DNA of 40,057 nt. It comes from CAYNYF01 sp964401385. Its GTDB lineage: Bacteria; Planctomycetota; Phycisphaerae; SM23-33. The stretch's first letter is position 1; every line of letters begins with the position of its first letter. The position numbers were made by a program, and so were the translations under genes. Shown here piece after piece: positions 6,871-13,341 of the stretch. Under the pieces are notes generated by a model. It did no database searches and was not told where the DNA came from. It saw only the letters and a program-made list of their open reading frames with translations. Location of the stretch: the NCBI GenBank assembly GCA_964401385.1, contig CAYNYF010000034.1:1-40057 (forward strand), given 5' to 3'.

Positions 6871-7575
6871 TCAGGACTGTTTCGTCCGAGATCCCGGGCC
6901 GCCTCCGCCCCGTGTCACAGAGCCGCCTTGCTGGGCATGCGATCCTCGATTGCCGCCCTGCCCGATTATCCTATTTGATCCGCCAGTGAGCGCTCGGTTC
7001 GAATGGGCCGTAGCGATTCGAGTGGAGTCCGATCGCCCACCCGCTGGAGGAGGTCCGGGAGGTGAGACAGTCTGAGTCTCAGGTCCTGCTAGATCGAAGG
7101 CTCGGTGGACCACTTCGCTCGTCAACACTGGCCCAGATTGACTTTGTGCGATCTGCTGAATCTTTTGAAGAATGGCGGTCCCGTCCTTGGGATCCAAATT
7201 GCTGTAGTCGAATGTTGGCCTAACGACATGAAGGGCAATTCCCTTCTCGCGGGCGACGGACTTGGCCCCGGCCGTGAAGTCAGAATTCGTGATCATGACC
7301 GCTTTGTGGGCGCGCAACTCTTCCCTTACCTGCTGCAGTAGCAGGACCTCCCCCTGCTTGACCTTGGCGGTTCCCCTCCATTTGGCGTTTGCGATATTGA
7401 AATACTCGCAGACCGTGTCGCCTGTTGTCCAAAAAAGGTCAATCTGATGCAGAAGCTCAGGGGATGAAGGTCGCTTTGAGCCTGGGAGAACACCGGACTG
7501 CACACTGCCCACGGGGACACCGAGTTGTGTGCCCAGAAAGTACCGGCAGAGCTCCTCATATTGCTTCGAGGTCAT
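6871..7575 (-). CDS. Mrr-like restriction endonuclease domain protein
   Basis: 234 residues from an ATG at 7575 with a GGAG eight bases upstream. Residues ~1-125 match the Mrr_cat / PD-(D/E)xK plan: an N-terminal helix MTSKQYEELCRYF, IDLFW (candidate catalytic Asp), CEYFNIANAKWRG (candidate Glu...Lys pair), then helix QVREELRAHKAVMITNSDF and TAGAKSVAREKGIALHVV, the typical closing segment in which a nuclease fold restores the sheet. Mrr-family enzymes cut modified or foreign DNA. The last ~70 residues are low-complexity (G/S/R-rich) and may be linker or drifted coding sequence. There is no methylase partner, which fits a type IV (modification-dependent) enzyme or a decayed system. A different role such as DNA repair is possible. 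Confidence 0.72.
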   Translation of the reverse strand: MTSKQYEELCRYFLGTQLGVPVGSVQSGVLPGSKRPSSPELLHQIDLFWTTGDTVCEYFNIANAKWRGTAKVKQGEVLLLQQVREELRAHKAVMITNSDFTAGAKSVAREKGIALHVVRPTFDYSNLDPKDGTAILQKIQQIAQSQSGPVLTSEVVHRAFDLAGPETQTVSPPGPPPAGGRSDSTRIATAHSNRALTGGSNRIIGQGGNRGSHAQQGGSVTRGGGGPGSRTKQS

Positions 7576-7626
7576 CGTGATGCTCCGTCATATCGTCAGT
7601 TGGCATTTCACTCGGGATTTTCACGT

Positions 7627-7656
7627 ATCCTACCAACGCCTTACCGTATGTGTCCA
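7627..7656 (-). promoter_or_regulatory. Candidate promoter for the Mrr-like gene
   Basis: Minus-strand TGGACA (7656-7651), 18-base spacer ending GCGTTGG, TAGGAT (7632-7627). A second promoter-like segment, CTGACG-N16-TAGGAT at 7723-7696, lies further upstream and is a copy of 3268-3295. Both types also occur beside the PEP-CTERM genes. Confidence 0.42.
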
Positions 7657-7857
7657 CGCTACACGGGCGAGGAATCCTGCCCCCAGGCGAATACCATCCT
7701 ATCCCATTATCGCGACGCGTCAGCAGGAATAGGGTTTGAGTCCCGCCCTGACCCGCCGGCGACGGCTCGGAGGGGGAGAGGCGTCGGGGGATCTTTCTCC
7801 ATTTTGCGCTTGACGAGGACAACGAAGAATGTTATATGGACAGCTAACAGGCAATGG

Positions 7858-8145
7858 ACAGGGACCAGGGAATAGGGACTTGGGACCAGGGAATAGGGAC
7901 CAGGCACCAGGGACCAGGGAACGGACAGGGGCTTGGGACTGGGGACCGTGGGAGGGTGGAACCGGAATACCGTGGGACAGGGAACGGCAACGACGGAGCC
8001 GGTAGCCAGTAGCCAGTAGCCAGCAGCCGGAGCCGGAGCCAGTGCCCGGAAGCCAGGAACCAGTAGCCAGTAGCCAGTGCCCGGAAGCCAGGAACCAGTA
8101 GCCAGTAGCCAGTCGCCGGAAGCCAGGAACCGGTAGCCAGTAGCG
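7858..8145. repeat. Minisatellite block: GGGACCAG-type and TAGCCAG-type arrays
   Basis: Two adjoining simple arrays fill most of the gene-free gap 7730-8370. About 7858-7955 consists of variants of agggacca/agggactt units. About 8000-8145 consists of tagccag units organised into a 35-bp higher-order repeat: 8041-8075, 8076-8110 and 8111-8144 begin agtgcccggaagccagg (the third agtcgccggaag). The first two copies are identical. There are no unique spacers, so this is not a CRISPR array. A related array sits at 10418-10517. Confidence 0.8.
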
Positions 8146-8371
8146 GGGAGCCGGGGTCACGTCGGGGCCCAAGCCGGCCGCGAAGCGGCGCCGGCGAAGC
8201 CCACCGAGCCGGGTGGGTCCCAAAAGGCATCAGAATTGAGCTCGACAGTGGAGATGAAGAATCTGATTTTGTTGGTTGATGGAAGGCACATACGCCCGCA
8301 CAACGGGCGGGGCAGGTAAAGCGCGGTAATCCTTTTAAAACAAGGACGTACGATTGTTCTGGATTTACAGC

Positions 8372-8399
8372 TTGATTCTGCCGAGAAGGATGTTAAGAT
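8372..8399 (+). promoter_or_regulatory. Candidate promoter of the HTH-Doc pair
   Basis: TTGATT (8372-8377), 16-base spacer, TAAGAT (8394-8399), about 55 bases before the HTH gene. The surrounding 8230-8460 is clearly more AT-rich than its neighbours, as expected of a promoter or of recently acquired DNA. Confidence 0.45.
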
Positions 8400-8458
8400 G
8401 TAATAGGCCCTAACAACAGTTAAATGAACGAGTAGGCTAACATAGAGACGGTGTTGCT

Positions 8459-8707
8459 ATGTCAGAGATGACGATTCCTCAGCTTGCTAGGGAGATGGGC
8501 CTGAGCCGGATTGTAGTCTATAACCGGGTCAAGTCTGGGCAGATCCCCGCTCGCAGGGTGGGCCGGGCTTACCTCATCTCGCCGGCGACGGTGAAGCGCT
8601 TGCTGGGCAAAGAACTGACACCCGCCCAGCGTCGATGGATTGACGCTGCGGTAAGGAGAGTTGTCGCGGAATACGGGGATCTTCTTAAGTGCCTCGGCGC
8701 GGAATAG
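8459..8707 (+). CDS. HTH (excisionase/MerR-like) protein, probable antitoxin
   Basis: 82 residues. The N-terminal half has the winged-helix pattern of excisionase-type DNA-binding domains: TIPQLAREMGLSRIVVYNRV, then KSGQIPARRVGRAYLISPATV, where the second helix (SRIVVYNRVKSG) is the recognition helix and RRVGRAYLI the wing. The C-terminal ~30 residues (AQRRWIDAAVRRVVAEYGDLL) form a likely amphipathic helix that could bind the toxin. Its stop overlaps the next gene by 19 bases. Position and overlap with a Doc-like toxin make it the probable antitoxin and autorepressor. Many Doc modules use a Phd-type antitoxin, so an HTH partner is a variant arrangement. Confidence 0.8.
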   Translation: MSEMTIPQLAREMGLSRIVVYNRVKSGQIPARRVGRAYLISPATVKRLLGKELTPAQRRWIDAAVRRVVAEYGDLLKCLGAE

Positions 8708-9129
8708 CAGAACGGATAACGCTGGCCCAAGTCGAGCACATGGCCTTCCGGTTGGCTCAGGAGCTCCTGACTCTCGATGAGCCGATACCGGATTTCTCTA
8801 CGCGGTTCCCCGGCGCAGTGGAAAGCTGCCTGGAGGTGCCTTTCCAAAAGTTCTACGGCCACCAAGCGTATCCCTCGCTTGTTGCTAAGGCTGCCATTTT
8901 GTTCTACCTGATGATCAAGAACCATCCCTTCCTGAACGGCAATAAGCGAATAGCGGTAATGACGTTGCTGATCTTCTTGCTCATGTACGGCAAGTGGGTA
9001 GCAGCGGATCAGCAAGAGTTCCTCGACTTCACGCGCTGGGTCGCAGGAACCGCAGCGAACGAGAGTAAGTTTGCTGTCCTGGCTATTGAGGCTTTCTTGC
9101 GAAGGCACATCCGGGCTGCAACAAGCTAA
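8689..9129 (+). CDS. Doc-type (Fic family) toxin
   Basis: 146 residues if the GTG at 8689, within the antitoxin's last codons, is the start. The motif HPFLNGNKRIA (H79 to A89) is the Doc form of the Fic signature HxFx(D/N)xNKR, in which a catalytic His and an altered anion hole let Doc phosphorylate EF-Tu and arrest translation rather than AMPylate. Supporting segments are ITLAQVEHM at the N-terminus, FPGAVESCLEVPFQKFYG (flap region) and LVAKAAILFYLMIKNHPF. P1 Doc is 126 residues, so the length fits. The overlap with the upstream HTH gene indicates translational coupling. An internal in-frame ATG (M18) would give a shorter protein. Confidence 0.87.
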   Translation: MPRRGIAERITLAQVEHMAFRLAQELLTLDEPIPDFSTRFPGAVESCLEVPFQKFYGHQAYPSLVAKAAILFYLMIKNHPFLNGNKRIAVMTLLIFLLMYGKWVAADQQEFLDFTRWVAGTAANESKFAVLAIEAFLRRHIRAATS

Positions 9130-9266
9130 GAAAGCATGGTGCGGCGGAAGCGCAACCCGAAGAAGCCCGGCTCGAAAGAGGATCGCGTGAAGCTGGACGC
9201 TAAATGGCGACTGGGCCCGGGGAACGGGCAAACGCAGGCCGGCAATGCGAGACGGGAACCCCTGCG

Positions 9267-9335
9267 TGCTTGCCCGCCTGACACCTGCCCGACGATTTGC
9301 AGGCGGAGCCGGTGAGCAGGCCAGCGGCAGGCAGG
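9267..9335. repeat. 69-bp GC-rich dispersed repeat, copy 2
   Basis: Matches 6528-6596 at about 64 of 69 positions. It lies in the gap between the toxin gene and larB; apart from this repeat and the decamer array that follows, 9130-9640 shows no gene. Confidence 0.7.
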
Positions 9336-9502
9336 CGTAGCCGGAAACCCGGGCCGAGAACGGCAACAGCCGCGGGGCAGGGCCGACGGCCGTTTGGGAA
9401 GAATAGGCAAAATGGGGAAACAAGCACTCAAACAAACAAGGTTATCGGACGCTGGAAATCGGGAAGGGCTTACGCGCCAAGGACTTGGGGATTTTCAAAC
9501 CG

Positions 9503-9588
9503 TTCTCAATGGTTCTCAATGGTACTCAACGGTACAGAATGGTACTCAATGGTACTCAATGGTTGCGAATGGTGCTGAACGGTTGCGG
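9503..9588. repeat. Decamer tandem array (consensus T[A/T]CTCAATGG)
   Basis: Eight consecutive 10-bp units from 9503 plus a partial ninth: two ttctcaatgg, tactcaacgg, tacagaatgg, two tactcaatgg, ttgcgaatgg, tgctgaacgg. Units at the larB-proximal side are the most diverged. The 10-bp period places every copy on nearly the same face of the helix. The array ends ~55 bases before the larB -10 box. Confidence 0.85.
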
Positions 9589-9642
9589 TTCGTTCCCATT
9601 CCGGCCGGCGGGTTTTTCCCACCCGGCCGTCAGGCGAGCCGA

Positions 9643-9648
9643 TATAAT
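9643..9648 (+). promoter_or_regulatory. larB -10 box, possible leaderless start
   Basis: A perfect TATAAT whose last base is eight bases before the ATG at 9656. A transcript started at the usual distance would begin at or next to the start codon. No Shine-Dalgarno sequence and no clear -35 hexamer are present. Confidence 0.5.
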
Positions 9649-9655
9649 GCGTGCC

Positions 9656-10417
9656 ATGAATGAATCCTCCCTCAAGGCCCTGCTGGAGTCGGTGCGTGCG
9701 GGCCAGACCGACGTGGCCGAGGCCCTACAGCAGCTCCGCCGGCTGCCGTTCGAGGACCTGGGCTTCGCCGCGGTCGACCACCACCGGGCGATCCGCTGCG
9801 GCTTCCCCGAGGTGATCTTCTGCCCGGGCAAGTCGACCGAGCAGGTGGTGGCGATCTTCGCCAGACTGGCCGCGACCGGCAACAACGTCCTGGCCAGCCG
9901 GGCCGAGCCGGAGATCTACCGGGCCATCGCGGAAAGGTTTCCCGTGGCCGAGTATCACGGGCCGGCGCGGGCGATCACCCTGCGGCAGGGCGAGCGGGTC
10001 GAGCCCGTCGGTCACGTGGCCATCGCCGCGGCCGGAACCAGCGACCTGCCGGTGGCCGAGGAGGCGCGCGTGACGGCCGAGATCATGGACGCCCGCGTGA
10101 CCACACACTACGACGTGGGCGTGGCCGGGCTGCACCGGCTGCTGGGAGCGACCGAGCAGTTGCAGCAGGCGAACGTCATCGTCGTGGTCGCCGGCATGGA
10201 GGGGGCCCTGGCCAGCGTCGTCGGCGGCCTGGTGGCCGTGCCCGTCATCGCCGTGCCCACCTCCGTCGGATACGGCGCCAGCTTCCACGGGCTGGCGGCA
10301 CTGCTGACGATGCTGAACTCCTGCGCGGCCGGCGTGTCGGTGGTGAACATCGACAACGGCTTCGCCGGCGGGTACATCGCGGCGGTGGTGAACAGACAGA
10401 CGGCGGGGAACAAATAG
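9656..10417 (+). CDS. larB: LarB, pyridinium-3,5-biscarboxylic acid mononucleotide synthase
   Basis: 253 residues. LarB carboxylates and hydrolyses nicotinic acid adenine dinucleotide to P2CMN, the first step in making the nickel-pincer nucleotide cofactor of lactate racemase-type enzymes. The N-terminal part (ALLESVRAGQTDVAEALQQL) and the FPEVIFCPGKSTEQV segment are typical. The C-terminal half is the PurE-like domain: IAAAGTSDLPVAEEA, YDVGVAGLHRLL, IVVVAGMEGALASVVGGL, VIAVPTSVGYGASF and GLAALLTMLNSCAAG. The ATG at 9656 is preferred; one at 9647 sits inside the -10 box, and the open frame further upstream runs through the decamer array. The partners larC and larE are not in the window. A minisatellite and nnrD follow on the same strand. 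Confidence 0.93.
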   Translation: MNESSLKALLESVRAGQTDVAEALQQLRRLPFEDLGFAAVDHHRAIRCGFPEVIFCPGKSTEQVVAIFARLAATGNNVLASRAEPEIYRAIAERFPVAEYHGPARAITLRQGERVEPVGHVAIAAAGTSDLPVAEEARVTAEIMDARVTTHYDVGVAGLHRLLGATEQLQQANVIVVVAGMEGALASVVGGLVAVPVIAVPTSVGYGASFHGLAALLTMLNSCAAGVSVVNIDNGFAGGYIAAVVNRQTAGNK

Positions 10418-10517
10418 GGACTAGGGACCAGGCACCAGGGACCAGGCAAGAGGCAACAGGCAACAGCGAACAGATAGGGACTTGGGATCAGGGACTTGGG
10501 ATTAGTGAACAGGGGAC
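10418..10517. repeat. GGGACCAGG-type minisatellite between larB and nnrD
   Basis: Degenerate units of agggaccaggc/agggacttgggat type fill the gap between the two genes. They are clearly related to the array at 7858-7955 (both contain accaggcaccagggaccagg). Likely to vary in copy number between strains. Confidence 0.7.
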
Positions 10518-10524
10518 AGAGCAG

Positions 10525-11430
10525 ATGAAGAGCGGCGGCGACGATCCGGTGGAAAGCGTCGTTGAGCTGCCCGGGCTGCCGGCGCGGCCGCGGGACGCCC
10601 ACAAGGGCCACTTCGGCCGCGTGCTGGTGGTGGGCGGCTCGCGCGGGATGATCGGCGCGCCGGCGCTGGCGGCCAACGCCGCTGGCCGCGGCGGGGCGGG
10701 GCTGGTGACGGTGGCCGTGCCGGAAACGGTGCAGTTGACGGTGGCGTCGCTGTGCCCGTGCGCGACTTCGCTGGCGCTGCACTGCGGCGGCGACGGGGAG
10801 CTGACCCCGCAGGCGGGCCGGCAGGTGCTGACGGCGGCGGGCCGCTGCGACGTGCTGGCCGTGGGGCCGGGCATGGGCGTCTCGGCCGGGGCCGGGCAGC
10901 TCGTCACGGCCGTGCTGGACCTGAAGAAGCCGGTGGTGATGGACGCCGACGGACTGAACAACCTCGCCCGGATCGACCGCTGGGCGCAGCGGCGGCACTG
11001 CCCGGCCGTGCTGACCCCGCACCCGGGGGAGTTCGCGACGTTGACGGGCAGGTCGATCGATGAAATTCAGGCCGATCGCCGGGGTACCGCCGTCGCGGCC
11101 GTCCGCGCCTGGGCGGCCGAGGCCAAGGCCGCCGACGCCCCGCTGGTGCTGGCGCTGAAGGGCGCCGGCACCGTGGTGACCGACGGGCGGCGCGCGCTGG
11201 TCAACCGGACGGGCAATCCCGGCATGGCCACCGGCGGCACCGGCGACGTGCTCACCGGGCTGATCGCCGCCTTCATCGGACAGGGAATGGAACTCTTCGA
11301 GGCGGCCTGCCTGGGGGTGCACCTGCACGGCCTGGCCGGCGACCTGGCCGCCGAGAAGTTCGGGCAGGTCTCGATGATCGCCTCCGACCTGCTGGAGCTG
11401 CTGCCGGCGGCGCTGGCGCGGGCGCGCTGA
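10525..11430 (+). CDS. nnrD: ADP-dependent NAD(P)H-hydrate dehydratase
   Basis: 301 residues covering only the C-terminal YjeF (ribokinase-like) domain; the N-terminal epimerase domain found in fused Nnr proteins is absent. The enzyme removes water from damaged S-NAD(P)HX, using ADP or ATP, to restore NAD(P)H. Visible motifs: HFGRVLVVGGSRGMIGAPAL, GAGLVTVAVPE, VLAVGPGMG, PVVMDADGLNNLA, VLTPHPGEFATL, LALKGAGTVV and NPGMATGGTGDVLTG, the last being the nucleotide-binding and catalytic signature with the conserved Asp. It follows larB on the same strand after the repeat. Both act on nicotinamide nucleotides or relatives, but co-regulation is only a possibility because the larB-nnrD gap is a minisatellite. 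Confidence 0.92.
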   Translation: MKSGGDDPVESVVELPGLPARPRDAHKGHFGRVLVVGGSRGMIGAPALAANAAGRGGAGLVTVAVPETVQLTVASLCPCATSLALHCGGDGELTPQAGRQVLTAAGRCDVLAVGPGMGVSAGAGQLVTAVLDLKKPVVMDADGLNNLARIDRWAQRRHCPAVLTPHPGEFATLTGRSIDEIQADRRGTAVAAVRAWAAEAKAADAPLVLALKGAGTVVTDGRRALVNRTGNPGMATGGTGDVLTGLIAAFIGQGMELFEAACLGVHLHGLAGDLAAEKFGQVSMIASDLLELLPAALARAR

Positions 11431-11488
11431 GGCCGCTGGCGGTCGGCGGGCCAAGACGCATGCAGAGACAGCAATACGTGGGGCAGAC

Positions 11489-13216
11489 CTACGGGCGAAC
11501 CCGGCGAGGCGCGGACCCCCGCCGTCGTCGCACGCGAGGACGGGGCGGCTGAGCCGGCCGGGGGCGCGGGCCCTCGTCGGATGCGGCCACGGGGTTCTTG
11601 GTCAGGGGCGTGCCGCGGATCGTCAGCTTGCCGAACGCGGCCTCTCGGGATTGGCTGATGAAGAAACCGAGGCGGAAGCCGCCGTTGACCAGCGAGGCCG
11701 CCGCCTTCAGATTGCCCACGGCCGTGCCGTTGACGATCAAGCTGAACTTGCCGCTGCCGTCGTGGAGGATCTGCACGCGGTAGGGCTGCGTGCGGGAAGG
11801 AAGCTTGCCGAGGGAGCGCCGGCCGCCGAGCCCGCCGACGTACCACACCGTGCCGCCCTGGTGCCCGACGCAGAAATATGGGTTCGCGTGGGGCTTTTGC
11901 AGGTTGTCGTTCAAGGCCAGCACCGCCATGATGCTGCCCGGCCCGGCGGCGATGTAGCTGACGTGCAGCGGGCGGTCGGCGCGAAAGCGGACGTTGTTGT
12001 AAATGTCGCCGCCGCCCCTGGCGACCGCCAGGGATGCCTTCGCCGCCGTCCACCGGCCGCGAACGATGGTCCAGTCTTTCAGCTCTCGCGAGGAGGCGAA
12101 CGCATACGACAGCTTCACCGATCCGTCGGGGTTGAAGGCGACCGTCCCGGCCAGCTTCTTCAAGGCCCGACGGAGCATTTGGGCGGGGTTGTTGGGCAGC
12201 GCCGCCAGCATGGACCGGGCCTGCTCGCGGTAGGCCTTCACCCGGACCGCCATGCTGCTGTCGGCCTCGACCTGTGCCTCCAGCTCGGCGCAGACGTCCA
12301 GCAGCACCTCCAGCAACGGCGCCTTGACGCCGCGCTCGGCCCGCAAAGCGGCCTTGTGCAGCATCTCGGCCGCGGCAAAGGCGGTGTCCGCGCTGAGCTT
12401 CTTGCCGGCGGCGCGCTGGCGCAGGCTTTGGGCCGGGGCGGCCCATTCATGCCCGGCCTTGGCCAGATGATCGGCCGCCGCGATCGGGTTGCCGTCGCGG
12501 AGCAGGTGCAGCAGGCCGATCTTCTCATGCGTCTTCTTGACCAGCGGCGGGTTCTTGCCGGCGACGGCGGCCGCCAGCTCCCTCTCGGCCGCGGCCAGCT
12601 CGCGCTTGACCACGCGCACGCGCTGGATGCGCATGTTGGTCAGCGTCAGCTCCTCGACCGTCTCGGTGAGGTTCGCTGTCCTGGCCGCGCCCAGGGCGCT
12701 GAGAATCTGGGCCGCGGCGCTGTTGTAGTCGCCGGCGGCCTCGTACTCCTCGGCCAGCTCGACCATGGCTTCCACCAGGCCGGGTGCCAGAAGCTTTCGA
12801 CGGTCTCGGCCGGCCCGGTTCAACTGGCTCTGCCGGATGTTCACCGCCCATTTGGCCCGCTCCAGCTTGGTCAGCCCCTCCAGGGAGGACCAGCCATCCA
12901 GCGCCTGCCGGGCGACGTCGGCGGAGTCGCTGCTGCCGACGGCCAGCGACACCTCCATGGCCGCGCGCGCCAGTTCGGCCCGAACGGCCGGCGGGTTGCT
13001 GCCGTCGGCGCTGGCCGCCAGCAGAATCCGGGCGGTCTTGAGGTCGTCGTCCTTATCGGCGGTGCCCTTGACCTGCCGGATCTCCGCCCCGAACTTCTGC
13101 TCGACGGTCTTGCGGGCGGCGGCCTTGTCGGCTTCGCTGATCGCGGCCGGCGCGGCGGCGGCGCAGAGGCAGACGGCCGCGCACACAGCCGCGAAACTCC
13201 CTGGCGTTTTTCTCAT
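11489..13216 (-). CDS. Secreted helical protein with C-terminal jelly-roll-like domain
   Basis: 575 residues from the ATG at 13216, chosen because it begins a proper signal peptide (MRKTPGSFAAVCAAVCLCAA, cut near APAA); the open frame extends upstream without signal. Residues ~25-390 are Ala/Glu/Leu-rich and helical, possibly TPR-like or coiled-coil (AAERELAAAVAGKNPPLVKK). Residues ~390-545 look beta-rich with a concanavalin-type ring: FNPDGSVKLSYAF, DWTIVRGRWTAAKASLAVA, HQGGTVWYVGG, VQILHDGSGKFSLIVNG and FRLGFFISQSREAAFGKL, similar in style to LamG / 3-keto-disaccharide hydrolase domains that bind glycans. The tail is Pro/Arg-rich. I do not recognise a named family. It is transcribed divergently from the btuFC fusion. 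Confidence 0.75.
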   Translation of the reverse strand: MRKTPGSFAAVCAAVCLCAAAAPAAISEADKAAARKTVEQKFGAEIRQVKGTADKDDDLKTARILLAASADGSNPPAVRAELARAAMEVSLAVGSSDSADVARQALDGWSSLEGLTKLERAKWAVNIRQSQLNRAGRDRRKLLAPGLVEAMVELAEEYEAAGDYNSAAAQILSALGAARTANLTETVEELTLTNMRIQRVRVVKRELAAAERELAAAVAGKNPPLVKKTHEKIGLLHLLRDGNPIAAADHLAKAGHEWAAPAQSLRQRAAGKKLSADTAFAAAEMLHKAALRAERGVKAPLLEVLLDVCAELEAQVEADSSMAVRVKAYREQARSMLAALPNNPAQMLRRALKKLAGTVAFNPDGSVKLSYAFASSRELKDWTIVRGRWTAAKASLAVARGGGDIYNNVRFRADRPLHVSYIAAGPGSIMAVLALNDNLQKPHANPYFCVGHQGGTVWYVGGLGGRRSLGKLPSRTQPYRVQILHDGSGKFSLIVNGTAVGNLKAAASLVNGGFRLGFFISQSREAAFGKLTIRGTPLTKNPVAASDEGPRPRPAQPPRPRVRRRRGSAPRRVRP

Positions 13217-13282
13217 GGCGTTTTCCGCTTCTGCTGCCCTTCGTATACGCGGCGGCCCTAGCCGGGCTGCGCCTTCCTCGGC

Positions 13283-13311
13283 TTGACACCCTCTCCGGTC
13301 CATTCTACCAT
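13283..13311 (+). promoter_or_regulatory. Promoter of the B12 importer genes
   Basis: TTGACA (13283-13288), 17-base spacer, TACCAT (13306-13311). Expected start near 13318, only ~24 bases before the btuFC start codon, so there is no room for a riboswitch. A minus-strand TAGAAT (13307-13302) overlaps it and may serve the divergent gene. Confidence 0.5.
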
Positions 13312-13341
13312 CGCCTCGGCCTGCATGCAGGAAGCTCGCGC

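Noticed and set aside
8041..8144. Possible CRISPR array
   Set aside because: The 35-bp units are directly adjacent with no unique spacers and no cas genes nearby; it is a minisatellite.
9485..9655. 57-residue N-terminal extension of LarB
   Set aside because: It is the translated decamer array and lies upstream of the TATAAT box; LarB homology begins at the later ATG.
10108..11454. 448-residue open frame antisense to larB and nnrD
   Set aside because: It runs through the minisatellite and is low-complexity; the opposite strand holds clear enzymes.
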